Part shown: piece after piece, positions 53,418-61,911 of the stretch
How the letters are laid out: the number at the start of each line of letters is the position of its first letter
Position numbering within the stretch: the first letter of the stretch is position 1
From: Salipaludibacillus sp047795645
GTDB lineage: Bacteria > Bacillota > Bacilli > Bacillales > Salisediminibacteriaceae
Assembly (NCBI RefSeq): GCF_047795645.1
Contig: NZ_CP181045.1
Coordinates: forward strand, 2,666,001-2,730,000
DNA length: 64,000 nucleotides
Direction: 5' to 3'
Position numbers and translations under genes: made by a program
The notes under the pieces: model-generated
The model's database searches: none
Told to the model about the DNA's origin: nothing
The model's input: only the letters and a program-made list of their open reading frames with translations

Positions 53418-54362
53418 TTATCTTTTCTTTTTCTTTTTACTACCTTGATTCTTTTTTGGGCCATTTTTTGGCGATTTTTTTTGAGTAGTTTTCGGTGTGT
53501 TTTTGACACCCGGTTTTATCGAACTAGTTGATAAAGGTTTTTTTGGCTTTTCTTCATCTAAATAACGTTCTTCAGCCAAACCTTTATTGCGACGATAAAT
53601 AATCAAGAAGATTCCACCAAGAACTGTGATAATCGAAACTACTTGTGCTGTTGGAAGCCCAAACATTAATAAATTATCGGTTCGCCATCCTTCAATGAAA
53701 AATCTTCCTACTGAATACCAAATAGCATACGTCAAGATCATTTCACCACGACGTAAATTTACCCGTCTTAATAAGATTAGCAGCACGACACCAGCCAAAT
53801 TCCAAATCGATTCATATAAAAATGTCGGGTGACGATACGCTCCGTCAATATACATTTGATCAATGATGAAAGTAGGTAACATATAAGATTCTAAGACAAC
53901 CCTATCTACTACTTCACCAAACACTTCCTGATTCATGAAATTTCCCCACCGACCAATAGCTTGGCCAAGTAATATACCAGGTGCGGCAATATCGAGCATT
54001 TTCCAAAATGATATCCCTCGTTTTTTTGCAAAAATCGCAACAACGATCGCTGCCCCGATAAGACCACCATGAATCGCTATACCACCCTCCCATATATAAA
54101 AAACACGGATCGGATCATGAGCAAATTGCTCCCATCGAAAAATAACATAATAAATTCTTGCACCAACAATAGCCGCCGGCAAAGCAAACAAGAGTATATC
54201 AGCGAGTAAGTCATCAGGTAGTCCACGTTTTTTCATTTCTCGGTTCACAAGTAAGTACCCTAAAAGGGCACCAAAACCTATCAGAATCCCGTACCAGTAA
54301 ATCGACAAAAATCCAAATTCAAAAGCTATCGGATTTAATGGTTCAATTGCTCCAACTATCAT
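53418..54362 (-). CDS. lgt: prolipoprotein diacylglyceryl transferase
   Basis: 314 residues, about seven membrane helices. The signature GRWGNFMNQEVFGEVVD (about 136-152) with the essential arginine and asparagine is intact, as are YWYGILIGFGALLGYLL and HPTFLYESIWNL. It attaches diacylglycerol to lipobox cysteines of lipoproteins. The C-terminal 50 residues are an unusually long lysine-rich tail ending SKKKKKR. First gene of lgt-yvoD-ppaX-yvoF; the TnpB remnant lies between it and hprK. Confidence 0.97.
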   Translation of the reverse strand: MIVGAIEPLNPIAFEFGFLSIYWYGILIGFGALLGYLLVNREMKKRGLPDDLLADILLFALPAAIVGARIYYVIFRWEQFAHDPIRVFYIWEGGIAIHGGLIGAAIVVAIFAKKRGISFWKMLDIAAPGILLGQAIGRWGNFMNQEVFGEVVDRVVLESYMLPTFIIDQMYIDGAYRHPTFLYESIWNLAGVVLLILLRRVNLRRGEMILTYAIWYSVGRFFIEGWRTDNLLMFGLPTAQVVSIITVLGGIFLIIYRRNKGLAEERYLDEEKPKKPLSTSSIKPGVKNTPKTTQKKSPKNGPKKNQGSKKKKKR

Positions 54363-54557
54363 ATGTACACCTCTTTTGTCTTGGCGTTATTCCAAAACAT
54401 GAAGACTAAATAAATCCGTCCCGTGAACTTCATATAAACGCAAATATCAATGACAGATCTATGATCATATTTTTTCAACGCCTTATTTTTTACTTATCGT
54501 GATAAAACAAGCCATTCCTTAAAATGATAAATTATCAATATAAGTATTACGAACTTC

Positions 54558-55481
54558 TTACCAGGATACTTCACTTATCGCTTTGGCTAGGCTGTGATTC
54601 TTTAACATGTTTTTTACTGACAAATCTTTTATTCCGATGATGTCGTGGTTTTTGACTATCTCGGTGGAGATTTTATCTAACATATCTTTTCTTGCATTCG
54701 TTATTTTTTCATGAATGCGAGCAACTTTTCTTTTTTGTTTATTCCAATTAGAAGAACCTAGTTGTCGTCTCGAAAGAACACGTTGGGCTTCCGCTACTTT
54801 CTCTTCTAATGTACGAAAAAATTTTGGGTTTTGAAAGATGGTACCGTCTGACAATGTGGCAAAATCTTTTAATCCCACGTCGATACCAATAGCGGAATCT
54901 GTCTTTTCGTAGTGTTGTATTTCTGTGTCCGTTAAAATGGAAATGAAGTATTTACCTACAGGGTTCCGTCGAATCGTTGCATTTATGATACGACCAACTA
55001 CCTCTCGACTTTTAGCAAAACGAACATTCCCAAGTTTCGGCAATGTAATGTATTTATCCAGTACTTGAATATTTCCGTTCACACATTTCGTTGTGTACGA
55101 TTGAAGAGGATTCTTTTTTGATTTAAATTCGGGTGCCCTGTTTTGTTTCTTGTAATAACGAGTGTAAGAATCATTCACATTTTCCACAGACTTTTGTAGG
55201 GCAATACTATCCACTTCTTTTAGGAACGGATAATGTCGTTTCAATTCTGGCAACTTTTTTATAGAACTTTATTTATTAAAACATTCCCCTTTCCAATTGT
55301 TCCGAGGAAGTTGTCCATTTTGCACCATTTCGTTTACGATATACCAATAAGCGTCTTGCTCTTTTTGTTTCCCAACAAAAAAGTTATAGACAAAACGGTA
55401 ACAGCCCAATGTTTTATCGATAAGCTCTGCTTGTTTTTGGTTGGGATATATTCTGAATTTCAAGGCTTTTTTCACTACCAT
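54558..55481 (-). pseudogene. IS200/IS605-type TnpB remnant
   Basis: Starts ATG at 55481 with KFRIYPNQKQAELIDKTLGC, the TnpB N-terminus. After 70 codons (ECFNK) an in-frame TAA at 55269-55271 interrupts it, and similarity continues in the same frame with LPELKRHYPFLKEVDSIALQ. The RuvC-like part keeps AIGIDVGLKDFATLSDG (first aspartate) and IGIKDLSVKNML (glutamate region). It stops at ISEVSW, before the zinc-finger CxxC motifs and the last catalytic aspartate. So it is nonsense-interrupted and truncated. No tnpA is present. It is inserted between lgt and hprK. Confidence 0.88.
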
Positions 55482-55554
55482 TTACTCTCACCTCCCCATG
55501 TCTATTTTACCAAAAGACAAAGAGATTCACGAACGTTTGTTTGATTAATTTTTA

Positions 55555-55665
55555 GGGCAATTGAGATGACAAAAGCCATCCCTTGTCCGACGGCGATTCA
55601 TCTCCCCCTTACCGTTGGGCTAGGCCCTTCACACGCTTGAAGAGGGAGTTTTCTCGCCTATTATT
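55555..55665. mobile_element. left-end structure of the IS605-type remnant
   Basis: Upstream of the tnpB remnant lies a GC-richer segment with several hairpin arms: GAGATGACAAAAGCCATCCC with GATTCATCTCCCCC, and GGGCTAGGCCC. It resembles the structured ends of IS200/IS605 elements, from which a guide RNA or transposition hairpin is made. The exact boundary is not determined. Confidence 0.45.
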
Positions 55666-55752
55666 GATAAATATGAAGATTTGATGAATAAATAGACTTT
55701 TTTTTGGAAAACACAATGAGTTTACATGACAAATGATTAAACCTTTGTTGAA

Positions 55753-56691
55753 TTAAAAATCCTCTTGTTCCCCATCTTCAATCACAGTGTTCAATCTCTC
55801 AGAGAACTGTTCAGCAGCATTAATGCCCATTCGTTTTAGCCTGAAATTCATCGCAGCAACCTCAATAATTACTGCTAAGTTTCGTCCGGGACGAACTGGC
55901 AATGTAATTTTTGTTAAATCCGTATCAAAGATTTTAATTGTTTCTTCGTCCAAGCCAAGTCGATCATATTGCTTTTTCTGATCCCAAGTCTCCAAGTCAA
56001 TTGTTAATCCAATTCGCTTGAAGTTGCGAACTGCCCCAGCCCCAAAGAGAGTCATAACATTGATAATACCTATTCCCCTTATTTCAAGCAAGTGTCTAAT
56101 AAGATCTGGTGCTTGTCCTACGAGCACTCCGTCATGTTCTTGTCGAATTTCTACAGAGTCATCAGCCACTAATCGGTGTCCCCTTCTAACAAGGTCAAGA
56201 GCTGTTTCGCTTTTCCCTACACCACTTGATCCCGTAATCATCACACCGATCCCGTATATATCAATTAACACTCCATGAATCGCGGTCATTGGAGCCAATC
56301 GACTTTCTAAGAACGTTGTCAGTTGACTACTCATCCTCGTCGTTTTTAAATTCCCTGCTAGAACAGGGACACCTGTTCTATTCGCTGATTCAATCAAGTC
56401 CTTTGGTGGTTCCATTCCTCTTGATATAACAATTGCTGGAGTGTCATAAGTACAAAGCCTTTCCATCCGATCTTTTTTGTCAGCTTCTGACAACTTATCA
56501 TAGAAAGACATTTCCGTTTTTCCTAACAACTGAATTCTTTCAGCCGGGTAGTACGTGAAATAACCTGCCATTTCCATCCCTGGGCGAGATATATCACTAG
56601 TTGGAATCGAACGATACGTCACTGACTCTTCATCATTAACCAAATCAAGGTTAAATTCTTTCATTAAATCTTTCGCTGTTACTTCACTCAT
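55753..56691 (-). CDS. hprK: HPr kinase/phosphorylase
   Basis: 312 residues. Walker A GSSGVGKS at 154-161; catalytic region VADDSVEIRQ; the signature IEIRGIGIINVMTLFG; C-terminal QFSERLN. It phosphorylates HPr and Crh on Ser46 using ATP or pyrophosphate and reverses this with phosphate, setting carbon catabolite repression together with Crh and PpaX in this window. AAAGGGAGG precedes the ATG. It is separated from lgt by the TnpB remnant, whereas these genes are adjacent in B. subtilis. Confidence 0.98.
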   Translation of the reverse strand: MSEVTAKDLMKEFNLDLVNDEESVTYRSIPTSDISRPGMEMAGYFTYYPAERIQLLGKTEMSFYDKLSEADKKDRMERLCTYDTPAIVISRGMEPPKDLIESANRTGVPVLAGNLKTTRMSSQLTTFLESRLAPMTAIHGVLIDIYGIGVMITGSSGVGKSETALDLVRRGHRLVADDSVEIRQEHDGVLVGQAPDLIRHLLEIRGIGIINVMTLFGAGAVRNFKRIGLTIDLETWDQKKQYDRLGLDEETIKIFDTDLTKITLPVRPGRNLAVIIEVAAMNFRLKRMGINAAEQFSERLNTVIEDGEQEDF

Positions 56692-56821
56692 GTATGTAGA
56701 CCTCCCTTTTATCTCTTAGCTCATAGATAAGCTTGTATTAATAGTTATATTTTAGCATACCCCATCGATGGTCGCTGATATTTTGTTAATTGAATTATTA
56801 GTAAGCAATTCTGCATTTCCT

Positions 56822-56868
56822 GCAAAAAAAACTAAAAACCTTTGAAAACGGTTTTTAGTTTTTTTTAT
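56822..56868 (-). terminator. yvlBCD operon terminator
   Basis: Perfect 11-bp stem AACTAAAAACC / GGTTTTTAGTT (56830-56840 and 56850-56860) with eight T on the minus strand. It directly follows yvlD. Confidence 0.92.
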
Positions 56869-56872
56869 GTAT

Positions 56873-57229
56873 TTATTTTTTTGTAATTGGATCAACGATA
56901 AATGAGTGAATCAAGGCACTTAGGATAGCAAAGATAATGGCCGCTACGATCGCCATTCCTACACCGTCAATCACAAAACTACTCCCCATCACCACTGAAG
57001 TTATTAATAATGTCAAAGCGTTAATCACAAATAGGAACAAGCCTAATGTAATTACAGTTACTGGTAATGTAAGCACAATAATAATTGGTTTCACAATTAA
57101 ATTAACAACGGATAAAATAAAGCTTGCTAACAAAGCAGTTGTAAAACCATCTATTTCAAAACCTTGAAAAAAGTTTGCAATAATCAGTAATACAACCGCA
57201 TGAACAAGAAGTTGGATGAGCCAATTCAT
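56873..57229 (-). CDS. yvlD: phage-holin-family / YvlD-like membrane protein
   Basis: 118 residues with four hydrophobic segments (about 5-22, 29-48, 52-78, 88-110): LIQLLVHAVVLLIIANFF, ALLASFILSVVNLIVKPI. It belongs to the YvlD (phage holin IV-like) family; function unknown but part of a SigW-type envelope-stress operon. Its ATG overlaps the yvlC stop (TAATG). Confidence 0.88.
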   Translation of the reverse strand: MNWLIQLLVHAVVLLIIANFFQGFEIDGFTTALLASFILSVVNLIVKPIIIVLTLPVTVITLGLFLFVINALTLLITSVVMGSSFVIDGVGMAIVAAIIFAILSALIHSFIVDPITKK

Positions 57230-57429
57230 TAGCTGTGTACTTCCGAATCATTCGGAATCACAAATATTCCAACAATATAAGCAAGAACTACCGTTCCAAT
57301 AGTAAATGGAAAAAGTAAAAATAGCATCACTAGCCTTACAATCGTTACATCAATATTGAAATATTCACCTATTCCACCACAGACACCTGCTATTTTACGA
57401 TCTTTTGTTGACCGGTACAATCGATTCAT
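57229..57429 (-). CDS. yvlC: PspC-domain protein (YvlC)
   Basis: 66 residues from the ATG at 57429 (AAGGAGAG upstream), the usual length for YvlC. PspC domain: RLYRSTKDRKIAGVCGGIGEYFNIDVTIVRL, followed by one membrane helix (LVMLFLLFPFTIGTVVLAYIVGIFVIP). PspC proteins sense or buffer inner-membrane stress. Middle gene of yvlBCD. Confidence 0.92.
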   Translation of the reverse strand: MNRLYRSTKDRKIAGVCGGIGEYFNIDVTIVRLVMLFLLFPFTIGTVVLAYIVGIFVIPNDSEVHS

Positions 57430-57459
57430 CCAAAACACTCTCCTTCAAAACGTAATCTA

Positions 57460-58620
57460 TTAGTTTTTCACTGAAATCGTTCCTGTTGTCGCTTCTGCTT
57501 CGACATAAAAATGTGCCTCTTCTTGCTTGTTTGCTAAAAAAGATATTTTCTTGCTTGCAAAATCTTTTTGTTCGTCAATAATTGTCATTTTCGGTAAGTC
57601 GCACTGAATCGCACCGACAGTTGTCTTCAATTCACCTTCTGTTTTTACATGATCGGGAACTTGAACACTGACACTTCCAGTTGTCGTTTTCAAATAGGCT
57701 CGCGCACTTGACCGATCCAACAACGTATAGTGAATCGTACCATTCAAAGTTTCAACATCTAAATCTCCGTTTATTGTTTTCACCGAAACAGTCCCATTGA
57801 TCGTTTTCACATCAGACTTCTCAGCTTGTAAACGAGGAACAGAAATCGTTCCATTTACTGTTTCCAAGTTCACATATTTTGCTATTATTTCTGCAAAGTC
57901 AATTCGGCCATTGACTGTCTTTGCTTCAATACTGTTCACTTTCACATTTTCCCCGGTTAGTTTGCCGTTAAACGCATAGAGCTTCACTTTCTCTAACTGC
58001 TTTTTCGGGACATAAACGACTGTGTTCACTTTCATTGATTTTTTCTTTGCTTTGAATCGAACTTTCTCATCCTTAAAACTAAAATGAACATCATCTAAAA
58101 ATACTCGTCGCGCTTCATCTGAATCTCGAACTTTATACACTTTCACATTACATTCAACACGAATATCGTCTTCTTCCCAAGGCAGAAAAGAAATACTCCC
58201 ATTCTCCACGTGAATATCCACATCTTTCACTTCAGCATTTCTATGTTGGAAAATGTGTTCTACCTCGATAGATGAACCAAAATTAAAGTCGAGATCAAAT
58301 TCTTTAATCTTGTGTACTGCCTCTTCTATATATTCTGAAAACCTTGACGCAAATGAGTGTATCCTATCTTCAGTTCGTTGATTTCCGCCCCCATCCCAAT
58401 TCACATTTCGTGAAACATATCTGTCTGTCTCCTGTTGGGTTGACCGTGATTGCGCCTGCGATGAAGATGCGGATGACTGAGCCTCACTATGAGAACCTTT
58501 CATCTGTTGTTGCTCACTATCCTTATCATCTTTCAAAGCATTTAGTAACTGTAGGCCCTCATCTGCTGAAACTTTTCCATCTTCAATCATCTTCAAAATC
58601 ATTATTCTTTCTTCTTGCAT
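57460..58620 (-). CDS. yvlB: DUF4097 beta-helix protein (YvlB)
   Basis: 386 residues. An N-terminal helical SHOCT-like segment (ILKMIEDGKVSADEGLQLLNAL, 7-28), a low-complexity Ser/Gln linker (about 40-70), then DUF4097 repeats in which short strands recur: LETVNGTISVPRL, VKTINGTVSVKTINGDL, VETLNGTIHYTL, LKTTTGSVSVQV. These build a beta-helix adhesin-like fold. It is the first gene of a membrane-stress operon with PspC and YvlD. AAAGGAGG precedes the ATG, with an ECF promoter just upstream. Confidence 0.92.
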   Translation of the reverse strand: MQEERIMILKMIEDGKVSADEGLQLLNALKDDKDSEQQQMKGSHSEAQSSASSSQAQSRSTQQETDRYVSRNVNWDGGGNQRTEDRIHSFASRFSEYIEEAVHKIKEFDLDFNFGSSIEVEHIFQHRNAEVKDVDIHVENGSISFLPWEEDDIRVECNVKVYKVRDSDEARRVFLDDVHFSFKDEKVRFKAKKKSMKVNTVVYVPKKQLEKVKLYAFNGKLTGENVKVNSIEAKTVNGRIDFAEIIAKYVNLETVNGTISVPRLQAEKSDVKTINGTVSVKTINGDLDVETLNGTIHYTLLDRSSARAYLKTTTGSVSVQVPDHVKTEGELKTTVGAIQCDLPKMTIIDEQKDFASKKISFLANKQEEAHFYVEAEATTGTISVKN

Positions 58621-58650
58621 GGATAAACGCCTCCTTTATTTAATAAGTAT

Positions 58651-58677
58651 TACGTATATGACACGAATCTGGTTTCA
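58651..58677 (-). promoter_or_regulatory. SigW/ECF-type promoter of yvlBCD
   Basis: Minus-strand TGAAAC (58677-58672), 17 bp, CGTA (58654-58651), about 30 nt upstream of the yvlB start. It matches the SigW promoter class, and the homologous yvl operon of B. subtilis is SigW-dependent. Confidence 0.75.
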
Positions 58678-58803
58678 AAATAATTTTTATTTATAGCTGG
58701 GTTGTGGGTTCCGAAAGATAGATCGGTGTTTCCTACGTATAACAAATTTCGACACACTTTATTTTACTTTTCAGTACTTTAATTATATTCTATTTTTTAC
58801 TTT

Positions 58804-59019
58804 CTATTTGGTTTTGATAAATTCTGAAGAAAACAAATCAAATCTTGTATTTACTGTATTCCCCGATTTCTTTACATTTAAAAGTTTAAGTAATCTTCTT
58901 ACAGTATAATCTTCTTTTACTTCTAAGAACCTTTGTAATTGAACATTATTAGCTAACGACCAAACAGCAGCATGAATAAACGGACGACTCATAAATGAGC
59001 GTCCGCCTTCACTTCCCAT
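58804..59019 (-). CDS. uncertain small ORF after uvrA
   Basis: 71 codons (MGSEGGRSFMSRPFIHAAVW...). The ATG follows the uvrA stop almost directly (TAATATG), so coupling is possible. However, the first codons form a terminator-like hairpin and there is no ribosome site of its own. The later part is charged and protein-like (LEVKEDYTVRRLLKLLNVKK) but resembles nothing I recognise. It may be a real small gene or a chance frame. Confidence 0.25.
   Translation of the reverse strand: MGSEGGRSFMSRPFIHAAVWSLANNVQLQRFLEVKEDYTVRRLLKLLNVKKSGNTVNTRFDLFSSEFIKTK
58979..59006 (-). terminator. uvrA terminator
   Basis: Minus-strand stem CGGACG-CTCAT / ATGAG-TCGTCCG with a 2-nt loop (59005-58995 and 58992-58981), then TTTATTC. 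It is just after the uvrA stop. The short T-run makes it moderate. Confidence 0.65.
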
Positions 59020-59020
59020 A

Positions 59021-61903
59021 TTAACCTGATGCTGTACCTGCTTTTTCCTTTTGTTTCATCCGTTCCTTCATTCGCAATCGTTCTCGTTCCAAGATCGGTT
59101 TCAGATACTGTCCAGTGTATGATTCTTTAACTTTAGCGACTTGTTCTGGAGTTCCTTTGGCAACGAGACGACCGCCTTTGTCACCACCTTCTGGTCCGAG
59201 ATCGATGACGTAATCCATTGTTTTAATTACATCAAGGTTGTGCTCTATGACTAGAACTGTATCACCATTTTCGACGAGTCGCTGCAGCACTTTCAACAAT
59301 CGATCAATGTCATGAACGTGCAGTCCTGTTGTCGGTTCATCGAGAATATAAATCGTCTTACCTGTCAAGCGCCGGTGTAGCTGAGAAGCTAGTTTCACGC
59401 GTTGCGCCTCTCCACCAGAGAGGGTAGTCGCTGGTTGTCCTAATTTCATATACCCGAGGCCGACATCATACAGCGTTTCGACTTTCCGCTTGATTCTTGG
59501 AATATTCTCAAAGAAAGTGAGTGATTCTTCGATCGTCATCGCCAATACATCAGAAATACTCTTTCCTTTATACTTCACTTCCATCGTTTCACGGTTGTAT
59601 CTCTTTCCATCGCATTCTTCACAAGGAACGTACACATCTGGAAGAAAGTGCATTTCAATTTTAATAATTCCATCTCCACGGCAAGCTTCACAACGTCCAC
59701 CTTTGACGTTGAAACTAAATCGGCCTTTTTTATAGCCCCGAACTTTCGCTTCGTTAGTCATTGCAAAAACGTCACGAATATTATCAAATACACCAGTATA
59801 TGTCGCTGGATTAGACCGTGGGGTTCGACCAATTGGTGACTGATCTATATCAACAACTTTTTCAAGTTGTTCCATGCCTCCAACGCTCTTCACTTTCCCT
59901 GGTTTTGCTTTAGAAACCGTTAGTTTTTGTGCCAATGATTTGAATAAGATATCGTTAATCAATGTGCTTTTTCCCGATCCCGAAACACCGGTAACTGCTA
60001 ATAATACACCAAGTGGAATATCGACATTCGTTTTTTGTAAGTTGTTCTCTTCTGCACCGCGAATCGTCAGCTTTCGTCCATCAGGTTTACGTCGCTCTGC
60101 AGGAAGTGGGATGAATTTTTTTCCAGACAAGTATTGCCCTGTCAAAGAGTCCGGATCATTCTTCACTTCTTCAGGCGTACCTGTAGAGCATATTTCACCA
60201 CCATGCACACCGGCACCTGGACCGACATCAATCAAATGATCAGCCGCCAACATCGTATCTTCATCGTGTTCGACAACGATGAGCGTATTACCTAGGTCAC
60301 GCATCCGCTCCAAAGTTTGAATCAATCGATGGTTATCACGTTGATGTAATCCAATTGAGGGTTCGTCTAAAATATAGAGAACACCCATAAGAGAAGAACC
60401 AATCTGAGTAGCCAACCTTATTCGTTGGGCTTCACCACCAGACAGCGTCCCAGCAGCTCTAGATAACGTTAAATATTCTAAGCCTACATTCATTAGGAAA
60501 CCAAGCCGTTCGTCAATTTCACGTAAAATCATCCGGGCGATCGTCATTTCTTTATCAGTCAATGTTAACTCTTCAAAAAATGTTTTCGCTTCCTTAATCG
60601 ACAGATCCGTAATAACACCAATGTGAAGAGTAGCTACTTTAACAGATAGTGCTTCCTGCGTTAAACGATTCCCTTTACACGTTGGACAAGGTTTCTGTGC
60701 CATATACCCTTCCATTTGTTCGCGAATATAGTCTGAACTAGTTTCATGATATCGTCGTGAAACGTTTTTCAAAACGCCTTCGAAATAGATTTCTTTCTCA
60801 CGAACTCGACCAAACTCATTTTCATATTTAAAGTAAACTTGTTCATTTCCACTACCGTTCAAGATTATTTCCACCTGGTGCTTTGGCAATTTTTCCAGTG
60901 GAATATCCATTTCAATGCCAAAGTGATCACACACGCTAGCTAACAAGGACGGGTAATATTGTGAACTCGTCGGTTTCCAAGGAGCGATCGCATTCTCGTT
61001 TAATGAAAGAGATGGGTCTGGGATAACCAGATCCAAGTCAACTTCTAGCTTGTGACCTAATCCATCACAAGAAGAACATGCTCCAAACGGACTGTTAAAC
61101 GAAAACATACGTGGTTCTAACTCGCCAATTGAAAACCCACAGTGAGGACACGCGTGCTTTTGACTGAACAGTAAATCTTCGCCGTCAATCACATCCACCA
61201 TCACTCGACCATCGGCTAGGTTCAAAGCAGTTTCCATTGAATCAGCCAAGCGTGTTTCAATTCCTTCTTTAATCACTATTCGGTCAATAATGACTTCAAT
61301 GTCGTGTTTTTTATTTTTTTCCAACAAGATCTCTTCCGACGCCTCCCGCATTTCTCCGTCCACCCGAACACGAACATATCCTTGCTTTTTGATATCTTCT
61401 AGCGTTTTGGAATGCGTTCCTTTTCGACCTGAAACAAGAGGAGCTAGGATTTGCATCTTTGTTTTTACTGGAAATTCAACTAACCTATCAACCATCTGTT
61501 GAACTGTTTGCGAACTAATTTCAATACCATGATTTGGACAAACCGGTCGGCCAACTCGCGCATAAAGAAGGCGAAGATAGTCATAAATTTCAGTTACAGT
61601 ACCAACGGTAGATCGTGGATTTTTACTTGTCGTTTTCTGGTCAATCGAAATTGCTGGTGAAAGTCCTTCAATTGCATCTACATCCGGCTTGTCCATTTGT
61701 CCTAAGAACTGCCTAGCATATGCTGAAAGTGATTCAACATATCGTCTCTGGCCTTCTGCATAAATCGTATCAAACGCAATCGAAGATTTTCCAGATCCTG
61801 AAAGTCCAGTCATTACAACCAATTTATTTCTGGGGATCGTCACGTCTATATTTTTTAAGTTATGAGAACGTGCACCCTTTACAACTATATTATCTAAAGC
61901 CAT
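59021..61903 (-). CDS. uvrA: excinuclease ABC subunit A
   Basis: 960 residues, full length. Two ABC ATPase halves: Walker A GLSGSGKSS (about 31) and GVSGSGKST (about 640), signatures LSGGEAQRIRL and LSGGEAQRVKL. Zinc modules with CPHCGFS...CSSCDG and CEACRGDG...CEECDG. UvrA scans DNA for bulky lesions and loads UvrB. It lies 8 nt after uvrB. Confidence 0.99.
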   Translation of the reverse strand: MALDNIVVKGARSHNLKNIDVTIPRNKLVVMTGLSGSGKSSIAFDTIYAEGQRRYVESLSAYARQFLGQMDKPDVDAIEGLSPAISIDQKTTSKNPRSTVGTVTEIYDYLRLLYARVGRPVCPNHGIEISSQTVQQMVDRLVEFPVKTKMQILAPLVSGRKGTHSKTLEDIKKQGYVRVRVDGEMREASEEILLEKNKKHDIEVIIDRIVIKEGIETRLADSMETALNLADGRVMVDVIDGEDLLFSQKHACPHCGFSIGELEPRMFSFNSPFGACSSCDGLGHKLEVDLDLVIPDPSLSLNENAIAPWKPTSSQYYPSLLASVCDHFGIEMDIPLEKLPKHQVEIILNGSGNEQVYFKYENEFGRVREKEIYFEGVLKNVSRRYHETSSDYIREQMEGYMAQKPCPTCKGNRLTQEALSVKVATLHIGVITDLSIKEAKTFFEELTLTDKEMTIARMILREIDERLGFLMNVGLEYLTLSRAAGTLSGGEAQRIRLATQIGSSLMGVLYILDEPSIGLHQRDNHRLIQTLERMRDLGNTLIVVEHDEDTMLAADHLIDVGPGAGVHGGEICSTGTPEEVKNDPDSLTGQYLSGKKFIPLPAERRKPDGRKLTIRGAEENNLQKTNVDIPLGVLLAVTGVSGSGKSTLINDILFKSLAQKLTVSKAKPGKVKSVGGMEQLEKVVDIDQSPIGRTPRSNPATYTGVFDNIRDVFAMTNEAKVRGYKKGRFSFNVKGGRCEACRGDGIIKIEMHFLPDVYVPCEECDGKRYNRETMEVKYKGKSISDVLAMTIEESLTFFENIPRIKRKVETLYDVGLGYMKLGQPATTLSGGEAQRVKLASQLHRRLTGKTIYILDEPTTGLHVHDIDRLLKVLQRLVENGDTVLVIEHNLDVIKTMDYVIDLGPEGGDKGGRLVAKGTPEQVAKVKESYTGQYLKPILERERLRMKERMKQKEKAGTASG

Positions 61904-61911
61904 TCGTTAGT

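Noticed and set aside
59490..60239. Plus-strand frames opposite uvrA
   Set aside because: Antisense shadows of a highly conserved gene with no independent support.
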